Below the pieces are notes generated by a model. That model saw only the letters and a program-made list of their open reading frames with translations. It was not told the origin of the DNA and did not search any database. DNA of 64,000 bases from positions 7,006,001-7,070,000 of the forward strand of contig NZ_CP023699.1 in assembly GCF_008704495.1 (NCBI RefSeq), written 5' to 3'. Both the position numbers and the translations under genes were made by a program. The stretch's first letter is position 1; every line of letters begins with the position of its first letter. This stretch comes from Streptomyces kanamyceticus (GTDB lineage Bacteria > Actinomycetota > Actinomycetes > Streptomycetales > Streptomycetaceae). Below, in pieces: positions 1 to 10,902 of this stretch.

Positions 1-148
1 TGCCCGCGTCGACCGTGCCGCCGTTGCCGTCCGCGCCGCCGAGCACGCCGAAGAGCGTGGAGGCGCCGTGGCAGGCGAAGAGCAGGCCGATGACTATGCG
101 GAACAGCCCGAGGGCGTAGGGCTGGGCGCTGTTGAGACGTCCAGTCAT
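1..148 (-). CDS. DoxX family membrane protein (5' part only)
   Basis: The ATG on the complement at 146-148 opens a frame that runs off the left edge; 49 codons are visible. The N-terminus MTGRLNSAQPYALG is followed by a hydrophobic segment (LFRIVIGLLFACHG) and then a Gly/Asp-rich loop, as in the first membrane segment of DoxX/SURF4-like proteins. Members are small four-helix membrane proteins linked to redox or thiol homeostasis, but the substrate is generally unknown. A TTAG/CTAA dyad lies about 50 bp upstream. The catalytic or defining C-terminal parts are outside the window, so the call rests on the first helix only. Confidence 0.7.
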   Translation of the reverse strand, partial: MTGRLNSAQPYALGLFRIVIGLLFACHGASTLFGVLGGADGNGGTVDAG

Positions 149-196
149 GGTGGGGGACTCCTTCGGTTTGGGGACGGAACCGAGCGGAGGGCCTAG

Positions 197-212
197 ATTA
201 GGGGAACCTAAT
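197..212. promoter_or_regulatory. Possible operator upstream of the DoxX gene
   Basis: ATTAGG-GGAA-CCTAAT is a 6-4-6 inverted repeat, overlapped on its right by the palindrome CTAATTAG (208-215). It lies about 50 bp upstream of the DoxX start and also contains the stop codon of the gene to its right. Such A+T-rich TTAG/CTAA dyads in a G+C-rich genome are typical of MarR- or iron-type operators. The 19-bp iron-box consensus is not met. The regulator is unknown. Confidence 0.35.
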
Positions 213-2213
213 TAGTGCTTGCAAGTTCAACATCTGGTCATTCGGGTCTTCCGCTTGCCCGCCGCCGCGGGCCTCGGGCGGCGCCGCGACGCGCCCCGTC
301 GCGGCGCGCAGGGCGGCCCGCGCCACCGCGTCCGCGTCCGTCAGCGTCACCGAATCGACGCCGGGCCTGGCGCCCGCCGCGGTCACCCAGTGCACCCCTT
401 CCGTGGGTACCCCGAACGCGAACCGGCGTGCGTGCGGGCGCCCTTGACGGTCAATCAGGTGGTACGGGCGAGGCGTCACGTCGAGCCCTCCGGTTTCGTG
501 CCCGTCGACCACATGGGGGCGGCACCGGCCGTCGTCGAGGAGTCGTCCGAGCAGTTCGTCGGCGGTGCGGCGCAGGTCGGGCTCGGGCAGCCGGGCCTCG
601 ATCAGTGTGGTGACGCGCACATCGGAACCCGGTACGTCGGGGGAGTGCGCGAGGAACGCGTCGCCGTCCGGGCGCACGGCAAGGCGCGGGCCGAGCACGT
701 CGAGGACGCCCGCCTCGATCAGTGCCGTCATCTCCTCTATGCGGCGGCGCGGCGGGCCGATGGACAGGAAGGCGTTCAGCGGGGTGTACCAGCGGTCGAG
801 GTGGTCGCGGCGCGAGACGCCGGAGAGGCCGCCGTGGTCGACGATGAGGCGCAGTTCGTTGCGCAGGTCGCGGAGTACGTCGAGCGCGGCCTTCAGCGGG
901 CCTTCCACGTTGCCGAGCGCGGCCTGCGCGGCGTCCTCGCGCAGCAGGGCGAGCAGCCATGCGCGATGCGCTTCGGGGGAGGTGAAGCCCTGGTCGGGGT
1001 GGGGGTGCGAGAGCCGGTCCCAGGACCAGCGGTCGGCGTCCCCGATCCCGAACTCCGCAAGAACCAGGGTCTCTTGAGGGCTCAGGTGCTCCGTGGCGAG
1101 AAACCGCTCACGGAATCGTTCGGCGGGCCCACTGGACCCACCGAGCTCCGTGTGTCCCGTGTCGTATTCCGCCAGCAGTGTCGCGTAATAGACCGCTTCC
1201 ACCTCTTTGGCCACCAACGGCCATATCTCGGCGAGGAAGTCGGGAGCGTCTCCGCTGTCCGCGCGCTTGCGGAAGCGGGCTATCGCCTCCAGCGTGAGGA
1301 CCGCGGGCCTGTGCCGTCCGTAAGGGCCCTTCGCGTTGTCGCCGCGCGCCTGGTAGGGGACGCCGCGCCGCGAACCCGCGTACAGGCGCGGCTCGTGGCC
1401 CGACGGCTCGTAGCGCAGGCCCCCCGTCGTCGCGTCGCGGAGGTAGCGGCCGCCGCGGCCCTCGGTCAACAGGGCCATGTGGTCGAAGAAGTTGAGGCCG
1501 AGGCCGCGCAGCAGGACGGGTGCGCCGGGGGCGATCGCGGACAGGTCGAGGTCGGCGGGGTTGGCGGGCGGGAAGTGGTGCAGGCCGTGCCGCGCCGCGT
1601 GCTCCGCGAGGTGCTCCTGGGTCCGGTCGGCGCGGGTGGGGAGATGTCCCTGCGCGAGGACGACGGCCGAAAGCCCGGACAGTTCGAGGCCGTTGTCCAG
1701 TACGAGGGTCTGCGGCCCTCCCTCGGCGCTCTCGTCCAGGCGCAGGGCGCGTGCCGCGTGGACCCTGACGCGCACGGTGCCGGGCGCGCGGCGCACCGTC
1801 TCCGCGAAGACCCACTCCAGATAGCGGCCGTAGCAGGCGCGGGTCGGGTAGTCGTCGGGGCCGAGCCCCGGCAGGTGCCCCGCGGCCGCCCATTCGTACA
1901 GGCTCGGGCCCGGACGTATCGGCCCCGAGCAGTCGACGCTCTCGTCGGTGAAGAGCGTGACCTGTGAGGCGACGGTGTTCATCAGGAGCTCGGTCGGCTG
2001 TGCCGTGCGCCAGACCCGGCCGGGGCCCGGTGGCGCGGGGTCGACGACGTGGACCGTCAGCCGTGTCCCTGCCAGGAGTTCGGGGGCCGACGCGCAGATC
2101 CGTTCCAGCACGCTGGTGCCGCGCGGGCCCGCACCGACCAGGGCGATGGTGGTCGCTTCCGGCGCGGGAGAGCGCGGTGCGGGTGGGAGCGGAGCGGGTG
2201 CAGGTGCGGACAA
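198..2213 (-). CDS. FAD/NAD(P)-binding protein (NAD_binding_9 type)
   Basis: 671 aa. After a Pro/Ala-rich N-terminal stretch, a Rossmann dinucleotide-binding motif (IALVGAGPRG, about residues 23-32) begins the FAD/NAD(P)-binding domain typical of the pfam13454 family. A second nucleotide-binding-like strand (LSAVVLAQGHLPTRAD) follows. The rest is a large all-purpose oxidoreductase body without a recognisable catalytic signature. Family members in Streptomyces are mostly uncharacterised; some relate to siderophore or amino-acid N-hydroxylating enzymes. The gene is monocistronic, and its last codons form part of the dyad upstream of doxX. The reaction cannot be assigned from the sequence. Confidence 0.8.
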   Translation of the reverse strand: MSAPAPAPLPPAPRSPAPEATTIALVGAGPRGTSVLERICASAPELLAGTRLTVHVVDPAPPGPGRVWRTAQPTELLMNTVASQVTLFTDESVDCSGPIRPGPSLYEWAAAGHLPGLGPDDYPTRACYGRYLEWVFAETVRRAPGTVRVRVHAARALRLDESAEGGPQTLVLDNGLELSGLSAVVLAQGHLPTRADRTQEHLAEHAARHGLHHFPPANPADLDLSAIAPGAPVLLRGLGLNFFDHMALLTEGRGGRYLRDATTGGLRYEPSGHEPRLYAGSRRGVPYQARGDNAKGPYGRHRPAVLTLEAIARFRKRADSGDAPDFLAEIWPLVAKEVEAVYYATLLAEYDTGHTELGGSSGPAERFRERFLATEHLSPQETLVLAEFGIGDADRWSWDRLSHPHPDQGFTSPEAHRAWLLALLREDAAQAALGNVEGPLKAALDVLRDLRNELRLIVDHGGLSGVSRRDHLDRWYTPLNAFLSIGPPRRRIEEMTALIEAGVLDVLGPRLAVRPDGDAFLAHSPDVPGSDVRVTTLIEARLPEPDLRRTADELLGRLLDDGRCRPHVVDGHETGGLDVTPRPYHLIDRQGRPHARRFAFGVPTEGVHWVTAAGARPGVDSVTLTDADAVARAALRAATGRVAAPPEARGGGQAEDPNDQMLNLQALIRFP

Positions 2214-2395
2214 AAGCGTGACTCCCGGGGCATAGGGAACGCTGGAAGCGGATGGTCCGCATCATCATGCCGCCGGAAGCCCTGATGCCGAACCCCTGGC
2301 CAAGGATCCATATCCGGGTGTGGGGTGTGTCACGGGCGGGGCGTGTGTCTCGTGACTGGCTTGGGGTGGTTCGCCCCGCGTGGTGGAGGTGTTCT

Positions 2396-4042
2396 CTACG
2401 AAAGCTTCCTGCTGTCCGCGGTCTCCAGGCGTACGTCACCGCCTCGGCGGGCGCGTGCCTGGTCCAGCCGCAGGTGTGCCGTACGGCCGCGCAGCGTCAG
2501 CGTCATGAGTTGGTTGCCGAACCAGGGGCCTCCGGTCCTGCGCCAGTCGATGCCCGCCTGCGTCACCTCGGCGTGTCGGGCGAAGCGGCGGCCCAGGGCG
2601 CGGCCCGCGCGGCTCCAGCCGAAGCGGAAGCCGAGCCTTATCGACGCGGGAATGGAGTTGTGGACGGGGGAGCAGGTCAGCTGGAGCACGCGGGAGGTGG
2701 GCGCGTCGTCCGTGGGCCAGCTCGGCTCGGCGACGTAGGCGTGGTGGACGTCGCCGGAGAGCACGCACACCGTCGCGGGGGCGGTCGCGCCCGAACCCGC
2801 CTCCGCGATCAGGGCGGTGAGCGCCTCGAAGGAGGCGGGAAAGGCCGCCCAGTGCTCCAAGTCCGAGCGCCTGCGCAGGTCTTCGCCGAAGCGGGCCCAG
2901 CGGGCGCCGCGCTCGCCGCGGCACAGCGCGGCGTTCCACCCCTCGGCGTCGTGGATGAGGTGGGGGAGCAGCCAGGGCAGCGAGGTGCCGATGAGGAGGT
3001 GGTCGCAGTCGCCTTCGAGGGCCTGTTCGCGCAGCCAGCGCGCCTCGTCGGCGTCGAGCATGGCGCGCTTGCCCTCTTCCAGTACGCGGGCGGCGCGGGT
3101 GTCGACCATGAGCAGGCGCACCCGCCCGAAGTCCCGCCGGTAGCTCCAGCGGGTCGCGGTGGCGTCCGCGTCGGCCGCGGCGGCGAAGGCGCGGAGGGTG
3201 TCCGTGCCGTCGGGTGCGGCGCGCACGGCGGCGTAGACGTCGTCGCTCTCCAGTTCGTCCGGCCGGAGATTGCCGAGGTGCTGGTGGACCCAGTACGACA
3301 TCAGGCCGCTCAGGACGCGCTCGCGCCACCAGGGCGTGGCCCGCATCTCGGCGAGCCAGGCCGCACTGGTGTTCCAATCGTCGATCACGTCGTGGTCGTC
3401 GAAGATCATGCAGCTGGGCACGGTGGAGAGCAGCCAGCGGACCTCGGGGTCGAGCCAGGACTCGTAGTAGAGGTGGGTGTACTCCTCGTAGTCCGCGACC
3501 TGTGGGCCCGGCGGGTCCGCGAGGTTCCTGCGGGCCGCGAGCCAGCGCTGGGTGGCCTTGGAGGTCTGGTCCGCGTACACCTGGTCGCCCAGGAGGAGCA
3601 GGACGTCGGGGCGCTCCGTGCCGGGGGCGGCGGAGATGCGGGCGGCGAGGGTGTCCAGGGCGTCGGGGCCGACCGGATCGTGTTCGTCGGAGGGCGGGGC
3701 GGCCCAGCGGCAGGAGCCGAAGGTGACGCGCAGTTCCTCGTCGCCGGTGGCCGAGGGCGTGCGGATCGTGCTCGCGGGGAAGGCGGAGTCGGGCAGCGGC
3801 CAGACGACCGTCCCGTCCTGCTCGCCCAGGCGCACCTCGTACGCGGTCTCGGTGCCGGGGGTGAGGCCCGTGACCGGAATCAGCGCGTAGTGGTGGCCCG
3901 CGATCTGGAAGGTGCGCGCGGTGCCGCGCGCCCCGTCGGCGCACCGCACCTCGGCGGCGCAGGGCCGGTCGGCCTCGACCCAGACGGTCGCCGTGGATCC
4001 GTCCACGTACCTCAGCAGTGGACCAAGGCGCAGCCGTGCCAC
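2396..4042 (-). CDS. PhoD-like alkaline phosphatase D family protein
   Basis: 548 aa, starting at GTG 4042. An N-terminal fibronectin-like domain (about 1-95) precedes a metallophosphoesterase domain. Metal-site motifs visible are GDQVYAD (152-158), IFDDHDVIDDWN (213-224) and SGDVHHAYVAE near the C-terminal third. These are the signatures of PhoD-type phosphodiesterases/phosphomonoesterases, which use Ca2+ and Fe3+. Unlike classical PhoD, no Tat or Sec signal is seen at the N-terminus (MARLRLGPLLRYVDGSTATV), so a cytoplasmic location is likely. The substrate is unknown. A hairpin just upstream (4054-4092) separates it from the nuclease gene. Confidence 0.9.
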   Translation of the reverse strand: MARLRLGPLLRYVDGSTATVWVEADRPCAAEVRCADGARGTARTFQIAGHHYALIPVTGLTPGTETAYEVRLGEQDGTVVWPLPDSAFPASTIRTPSATGDEELRVTFGSCRWAAPPSDEHDPVGPDALDTLAARISAAPGTERPDVLLLLGDQVYADQTSKATQRWLAARRNLADPPGPQVADYEEYTHLYYESWLDPEVRWLLSTVPSCMIFDDHDVIDDWNTSAAWLAEMRATPWWRERVLSGLMSYWVHQHLGNLRPDELESDDVYAAVRAAPDGTDTLRAFAAAADADATATRWSYRRDFGRVRLLMVDTRAARVLEEGKRAMLDADEARWLREQALEGDCDHLLIGTSLPWLLPHLIHDAEGWNAALCRGERGARWARFGEDLRRRSDLEHWAAFPASFEALTALIAEAGSGATAPATVCVLSGDVHHAYVAEPSWPTDDAPTSRVLQLTCSPVHNSIPASIRLGFRFGWSRAGRALGRRFARHAEVTQAGIDWRRTGGPWFGNQLMTLTLRGRTAHLRLDQARARRGGDVRLETADSRKLS

Positions 4043-4053
4043 AGATGATCACT

Positions 4054-4092
4054 CTCCTCCGTCGTCCCGTACGGTACGGAACGACGGAGGAG
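4054..4092 (-). terminator. Rho-independent-type hairpin after the HNH nuclease gene
   Basis: Perfect 12-bp arms CTCCTCCGTCGT (4054-4065) and ACGACGGAGGAG (4081-4092) enclose a further self-complementary core (CCGTACGGTACGG). It lies between the stop of the nuclease gene (4168) and the start of the PhoD gene (4042), both on the minus strand. This fits a terminator insulating the two genes. Confidence 0.6.
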
Positions 4093-4131
4093 GGTGGGGC
4101 GGTTCCGGGATTTCCCGCCGGGTGCCGGGAA

Positions 4132-4182
4132 GATCAGCAGCCCTTGAGGATCAGCAGCCGTCGAGGATCAGCAGCCGTTGAG
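4132..4182. repeat. Three tandem 17-bp units at the 3' end of the HNH gene
   Basis: Three near-identical copies of gatcagcagcc(c/g)tt(c)gag follow each other at 4132-4148, 4149-4165 and 4166-4182. The rightmost unit encodes the C-terminal ILNGC of the nuclease; the other two lie just past its stop codon in shifted frames. They look like slippage duplications. Confidence 0.7.
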
Positions 4183-4815
4183 GATGGAGGAGAGGGCCGT
4201 CTTCTCCTCGGAGTTCACCGAGAGCTTGTAGTAGTGCTTCACGTCCACCCACATCCGGGCGTAGTAGCAGTGGTACGAGGCGGTGGGCGGCAGCCACTTG
4301 GCGGGGTCCTTGTCGCCCTTGGCCTGGTTGACGTTGTCGGTGACGGCGATCAGCTGGGGCCGGGTCAGGTCGTTGGCGAAGCCCTCGCGCTGCGCGGTGG
4401 TCCAGGCGTTCGCGCCGGACTTCCAGGCCTCGGAGAGCGGCACGACGTGGTCGATGTCCAGGTCGGACGCGGCGGTCCAGGTGGCGCCGTCGTAGGCGGA
4501 CTTCCAGGTGCCCTTCGTGGCGGCGCAGCTGGAGTCCTGCTCGACGTTCGTGCCGTCGCGCTTGAGGACGACCTCGCGGGTGTTGCAGGCGCCGGACTGG
4601 GTGCTCCAGTGCGGGAACTTGTCGCGGCTGTAGCCGTCGGACGAGCCCTCGGCCTTGACCGTGAGCCCGCCGAGGTAGGTGCGGGCGGTGGCGGCGCTGA
4701 CCGGGGCCGGGGGAGCGGCCTGGGCGGGCGAGCCGGTGAGGAGGGTGGCCGCCGAGGCGAGGACGACGGCTGCGGAGGCGTAACGGGCATATCGACGCGC
4801 GTAGACAGCGGACAT
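4168..4815 (-). CDS. Secreted HNH endonuclease family protein (DUF1524-like)
   Basis: 215 aa. It has a Sec signal peptide with a short basic start, a hydrophobic core (ASAAVVLASAATLLTG) and an AQA cleavage region near residue 33. The mature part carries the His-Me-finger motif DIDHVVPLSEAW (120-131) followed by NDLTRPQLIAVTDNVNQAKGD and a conserved C-terminal KHYYKLSVNSEE region. This is the HNH/DUF1524 layout of secreted Streptomyces nucleases. Cysteines (C77, C97 and C-terminal ones) may form disulfides outside the cell. The likely role is extracellular DNA degradation or nutrient scavenging. The gene stands alone, with a hairpin downstream. Confidence 0.85.
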   Translation of the reverse strand: MSAVYARRYARYASAAVVLASAATLLTGSPAQAAPPAPVSAATARTYLGGLTVKAEGSSDGYSRDKFPHWSTQSGACNTREVVLKRDGTNVEQDSSCAATKGTWKSAYDGATWTAASDLDIDHVVPLSEAWKSGANAWTTAQREGFANDLTRPQLIAVTDNVNQAKGDKDPAKWLPPTASYHCYYARMWVDVKHYYKLSVNSEEKTALSSILNGC

Positions 4816-5061
4816 GCGAACTCCCTAGGTGTGGGGGGAAGTTGGCCGGTGGGGCGGCCATGGTCGCGTTGCGGGGTTACCTGTGGATGTGCATCCGATG
4901 ACAGGGTCGCGTCAATCAGGTGCGGACTTCAAGGGTTCTGGCGCCGTGTCATATGTGCCGCGCGCGACCGCAGTTGTCCCAAGGTGACCCACGTCACTCC
5001 CGGGCGGGGCGAAAGGCCCTGGTCGGGGATGGTCCGGGGTCCCGTACTATGGATGGCGCAG

Positions 5062-5165
5062 AAGGGGAGTAGCTCTTCGCCGGACCGTCGACATACTGCT
5101 CAGCTCGTCTGAGCCGGCGCCCGGAGGCAGGCCCCATGGGGCAGGCCAGCGAGACCTTCGGCAAA
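5062..5165 (+). promoter_or_regulatory. yybP-ykoY (manganese-sensing) riboswitch
   Basis: The conserved pieces of this aptamer occur in order: GAAGGGGAGTAGC (5061-5073), GTCGACATACTG (5087-5098) and GCGAGACCTTCGGC (5149-5162), with a variable GC-rich arm between them. The aptamer senses Mn2+ and commonly controls Mn2+ exporters, including TMEM165/GDT1-type proteins. Here it lies about 140 nt upstream of such a gene in the same orientation. The identification is by motif only and was not modelled. Confidence 0.8.
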
Positions 5166-5173
5166 GCAGTGCC

Positions 5174-5218
5174 TGACGTACGCACCCGTGTACGTCACGA
5201 CGCGCACACCCGTGTGCG
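5174..5218 (+). promoter_or_regulatory. Two tandem hairpins after the Mn2+ riboswitch
   Basis: Perfect inverted repeats TGACGTAC/GTACGTCA (5174-5181/5190-5197) and CGCACAC/GTGTGCG (5203-5209/5212-5218) follow directly on the aptamer. They lie in the expression-platform position before the exporter start codon. One may act as a terminator or translational switch, though neither has a clear U-tract. Confidence 0.5.
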
Positions 5219-5301
5219 TCCGTGTGCGCTGCCGTGCCGAGGTGTCGTACGCGAAACGGTGAAACACTCTCGGCGGGGCGGCCCGACCGATTGAGGAACC
5301 C

Positions 5302-5883
5302 TTGATCAGCATCAGCGTGATGGCGCTCGTCTTCGGCGTCGTCTTCCTTGCCGAGCTGCCGGACAAGACGGCGCTGGCAGGTCTCGTCCTCGGCACGCGC
5401 TACCGCGCCTCGTACGTGTTCGTCGGCGTCGCCGCCGCCTTCACCGTCCACGTGGTGCTCGCCGTCGCGGCGGGCAGCGTCCTCACCCTGCTGCCGCAAC
5501 AGCTGCTCCACGCGCTGACGGGCGTCCTCTTCCTCGGCGGCGCCGCGATGCTCCTGCTGAAGGGCGCGGGCGACGACGAGGAGGTCAAGGAGCCCAAGGA
5601 CCAGAGCTTCTGGAAGGTCTCCGGGGCGGGCTTCATGCTCATCCTGGTCGCCGAGTTCGGCGATCTGACGCAGATCATGACCGCGAACCTGGCCGCCCGC
5701 TACGACGACCCCATCTCCGTCGGCCTGGGCGCGGTGCTCGCGCTGTGGGCGGTCGCCGGGCTCGGCATCGTCGGCGGAAAGGCGCTGATGAAGCGGGTGC
5801 CGCTGGCGCTGATCACGAAGATCGCGGCGGTGCTGATGCTGGGGCTCGGCGTGTGGAGCCTGTACGAGGCGATCGCGGGCTGA
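5302..5883 (+). CDS. TMEM165/GDT1 (UPF0016) family cation exporter
   Basis: 193 aa with a TTG start preceded by TTGAGGAACCC. Six predicted membrane segments form two homologous halves. Each half has the family's acidic ion-binding motif E-x-x-D-(K/x)-T: ELPDKT at 18-23 and EFGDLT at 118-123. A short charged loop (DDEEVKEPKD) separates the halves. Relatives export Mn2+ (and Ca2+). The upstream yybP-ykoY riboswitch independently supports Mn2+ efflux controlled by intracellular Mn2+. The first motif has Pro instead of Gly (ELPDKT). The gene is monocistronic. Confidence 0.9.
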   Translation: MISISVMALVFGVVFLAELPDKTALAGLVLGTRYRASYVFVGVAAAFTVHVVLAVAAGSVLTLLPQQLLHALTGVLFLGGAAMLLLKGAGDDEEVKEPKDQSFWKVSGAGFMLILVAEFGDLTQIMTANLAARYDDPISVGLGAVLALWAVAGLGIVGGKALMKRVPLALITKIAAVLMLGLGVWSLYEAIAG

Positions 5884-5885
5884 TT

Positions 5886-5940
5886 CCGCGCCGCTCGGCG
5901 GTGCTCGGCGGTGCTCGGCGGCGCTCGGTGCCGCTCGGTC
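5886..5940. repeat. Short degenerate tandem repeat (gctcggcggt-like)
   Basis: About five imperfect 10-bp copies of gctcggcggt follow the exporter stop codon. This is a simple sequence stretch with no evident coding or structural role. Confidence 0.5.
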
Positions 5941-6169
5941 ACGCTTGTCCGAGTAGGCCTGTTTCGTGCCGCTTGACCGTCGTGACCTGCGGCGTTGGCT
6001 TTTGCGGCGCTCGTTTTGTACCGTGCAGGAACAAAGTGGCTCCGCCCGTATTCCCTGACCGGCGGGCGGGGCTGCCTTGATCTCCCTGCATCTCTGCTCC
6101 GCGCCTTCGGAGCCTCCGGCTGCGGATCGCGCGGACCAGCACAAGCCCTCTGCGCCCTGGAGCACGCCG

Positions 6170-6838
6170 ATGACGGCCACCACCGCCGCCCCCGCCCTGA
6201 CCGCCCGGGCCGTCCTCCTCGACATGGACGGCACCCTCGTCAACTCGGACGCCGTCGTCGAGCGCTGCTGGCGGCGCTGGTCCGAGAAGCACGGACTCGA
6301 CTTCGACGAGGTCATCGAGGTCGTCCACGGACGGCAGGGCTACGCCTCCATGGCGGTACTGCTGCCCGAGCGGCCCATGGCGGAGAACCTCGCCGAGAAC
6401 CGCGAGATGCTCGCCGCGGAGACCGCCGACATGGAGGGCGTCGTACCGGTCCCCGGCGCGCCCGCCTTCATGGCGTCCCTCGTGGGGCTGCCGCACGCGC
6501 TCGTGACCTCGGCCGACGTGCCGCTGTCCACCGGGCGGATGGCCGCGGCGGGCCTCGCGCTGCCGGACGTGCGGGTGACCGCGGAGAGCGTCGCCGCGAG
6601 CAAGCCGGACCCCGAGGGATTCCTCAAGGGCGCGGCCGAGCTCGGCTTCGACCCGGCCGACTGCGTGGTCTTCGAGGACTCCGAGGCGGGCATACTCGCC
6701 GGTCGCGCCGCGGGCATGCGGGTCGTGGGCGTGGGTCCCAGGGCCGCGCGGTTCGGGCCGACCGTGCACGTGGACGACCTGACGGGGGTGCGGGTCGAGG
6801 GCGCGGGGGACGAGGGGCTTCGGCTGGTCTTCGGCTGA
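6170..6838 (+). CDS. HAD superfamily phosphatase
   Basis: 222 aa from ATG 6170; the frame is open further upstream but that part is unlike the family. HAD motif I is LLDMDGTLVNSD (nucleophile D18, acid D20). Motif II Ser/Thr is in ALVTSADVPLS, motif III is the Lys of ASKPDPEGF, and motif IV is VVFEDSEAGI. The helical cap lies between motifs I and II (subfamily IA, beta-phosphoglucomutase/sugar-phosphatase type). It probably dephosphorylates a small sugar or glycerol phosphate in the cytoplasm. The exact substrate cannot be read from the sequence. Confidence 0.88.
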   Translation: MTATTAAPALTARAVLLDMDGTLVNSDAVVERCWRRWSEKHGLDFDEVIEVVHGRQGYASMAVLLPERPMAENLAENREMLAAETADMEGVVPVPGAPAFMASLVGLPHALVTSADVPLSTGRMAAAGLALPDVRVTAESVAASKPDPEGFLKGAAELGFDPADCVVFEDSEAGILAGRAAGMRVVGVGPRAARFGPTVHVDDLTGVRVEGAGDEGLRLVFG

Positions 6839-6884
6839 GACTCCTCCCTGCCGGGGGCCTGCCGGGGCCCTGCCGGGGCTCCTT

Positions 6885-7823
6885 CTAGGGCTCGCTCGTC
6901 TCCGACTCCAGGCTGCGGCGCGTCTCGTCCCCGTACTCGCCGAGCCGGTCGCGGGTGAGGCCGCGGGCCCACTGGTAGCGCGTCACGGCGTCGGTGACCT
7001 CGGGGCCGTACGTCCCGTCCGGCTCGCCCACGTACAAGTACAGCTGTGCGAGCCTGCCCTGCAGCTCCTTCACGCGCGGGCCCTCGTCGCCCTCGCGCAG
7101 CGCGGCGCCCGCGCCCCTGCTGGGCTTCGAGGTGCCCACCGAGCCCGTCGCGCGGGCCGTCGGCAGGCTCGGCGGCGCGGCCGTACGGCGCTCCGAGCGG
7201 CTCGGTGACGGCGGCGGCCGTGTCGCGCTCGGTGTGGGTGTGGGTGTGACGGAGGGGGCGTGTGAGGGCGCCAGGGACGGCCGCTCCGCCGAGGAGGGCG
7301 CCGGGCTCGCGGGCGTACGCGGAGCCGCCGCCGTCGGCGCGTCGGGCAGCGCGAGGTCCCTGGTCGGCCGGTCCGCCGCCGAGGAGAAGAGCCCGGTCGT
7401 GAAGATGGCGGCAGCGGTCACCGCGGCCACCGCGAGGGCCCCGGCGAGCAGGACGTAGCGGCGTTTGCGGGCCGCGCTGCCGTCCTCGTTCCCGCCCGCG
7501 CCCGCGCGCCCGTCCCTGTCTTCGGCGGGAGCACCGGCCCCTTCCTCGTACGCAGGGGACGGCGCGGTCTCGGCGGTCCCCTCACGGCCACCGGCCGCCG
7601 CGAAGAGACGTACGTCGGCCGGTTCCGGCGGCCCTTCGGGCTCCGGCAGCGAGACGTAGGGCCGGATCCGCAGCGGATCGAAGTCCTCCGCTGCCGCCGC
7701 CTCCGTGGACCGCGTCCTGCGCGCCTGCTCGGCGGCCCGCCGGGTGCAGCCGCACTCCGGGGCGCTCCCCGCCGCACGCGTCGCCCCGCACTCGGGACAC
7801 CGCTGCTCGCTCTCTCCGCCCAT
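6885..7823 (-). CDS. Membrane-anchored peptidoglycan-binding protein with zinc ribbon
   Basis: 312 aa. The N-terminus has a CPECGAT...CGCTRR four-cysteine motif (zinc-ribbon-like, residues 9-27). A disordered acidic/Pro region, one transmembrane segment (YVLLAGALAVAAVTAAAIF, about 138-156) and a long Pro/Ser/Ala-rich linker follow. The C-terminal PG_binding_1 domain (about 235-305) contains LREGDEGPRVKELQGRL and DGTYGPEVTDAVTRYQ. The topology implies a cytosolic zinc ribbon and an external cell-wall-binding domain, so it may connect wall state to the cytoplasm. No enzymatic domain is seen. The gene is divergent from the MFS gene. Confidence 0.82.
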   Translation of the reverse strand: MGGESEQRCPECGATRAAGSAPECGCTRRAAEQARRTRSTEAAAAEDFDPLRIRPYVSLPEPEGPPEPADVRLFAAAGGREGTAETAPSPAYEEGAGAPAEDRDGRAGAGGNEDGSAARKRRYVLLAGALAVAAVTAAAIFTTGLFSSAADRPTRDLALPDAPTAAAPRTPASPAPSSAERPSLAPSHAPSVTPTPTPSATRPPPSPSRSERRTAAPPSLPTARATGSVGTSKPSRGAGAALREGDEGPRVKELQGRLAQLYLYVGEPDGTYGPEVTDAVTRYQWARGLTRDRLGEYGDETRRSLESETSEP

Positions 7824-7903
7824 GGTCCACCCCTCCCCTCTCGTGTCGCGCCCGCCCCGAGAACTCCAGCGATTATGCAGAGCCCTGGCTCAACAGGCCA
7901 TAA

Positions 7904-10549
<2,646 letters not shown>

Positions 10550-10655
10550 GGTGCCATTCTGAGGCGCGACGGGCGGCGCCCCGCAAGCGAATTGGCTCGC
10601 GGGGCGCGATCTTGCGGGTGCCCTTGGGCTGGTGCCGCGTGCCGTGGCGTGCGGG

Positions 10656-10870
10656 TCAGCTCTTGGGCGCGGCCTGCTGGACGACCTCGAAGGACCAGAG
10701 GGTGGAACCGGAGGCGGCGGGCTTGGGCCGCTCACCGCCCTCGCCGCCACCGTCACCCGCCGGACGACCCTGCTGGTGCGCGGCCTTCATGGGCCCTTCC
10801 ATCCACGCCTGGAAGGCGGCCTCGTCGCGCCAGCGGGTGTAGACGAGGTACTGGTCCGTGCCTTCGATGG
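10656..10870 (-). pseudogene. 3' part of the host ABM-domain monooxygenase gene, split by the element
   Basis: The frame starting at the left junction encodes IEGTDQYLVYTRWRDEAAF to SFEVVQQAAPKS (70 residues). This is the C-terminal two-thirds of an antibiotic biosynthesis monooxygenase (ABM, dimeric alpha/beta barrel) protein. The missing 5' part lies at 28618-28764, across the integrated element. Joining the halves gives a 114-aa protein closely resembling the complete element-borne copy at 28250-28564. Without its start this fragment is presumably not translated as such. Confidence 0.88.
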
Positions 10871-10893
10871 GGCAGAGGGTGCGCGGATGTACC
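10857..10893. other. attL: left integration junction
   Basis: Host attB half (CCTTCGATGG, to 10870) joins the element's attP half. The attP half carries the arm GGTGCG-CG-GATGTACC (10878-10893). The shared core with attR is GGGC (10870-10873). Combining this half with the attR half gives an attP whose 16-bp arms match in 14 of 16 positions, centred on a GG dinucleotide. Confidence 0.85.
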
Positions 10894-10902
10894 TTTCGCT
10901 GC

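Noticed and set aside
197..215. Iron box (IdeR/DmdR) upstream of doxX
   Set aside because: The dyad is 16 bp with a GGAA centre and does not fit the 19-bp iron-box consensus.
219..1967. Long open frames opposite the FAD-binding gene and many others
   Set aside because: They are high-G+C shadow frames of clearly conserved genes, with Arg/Pro/Ala-rich composition and no family motifs.
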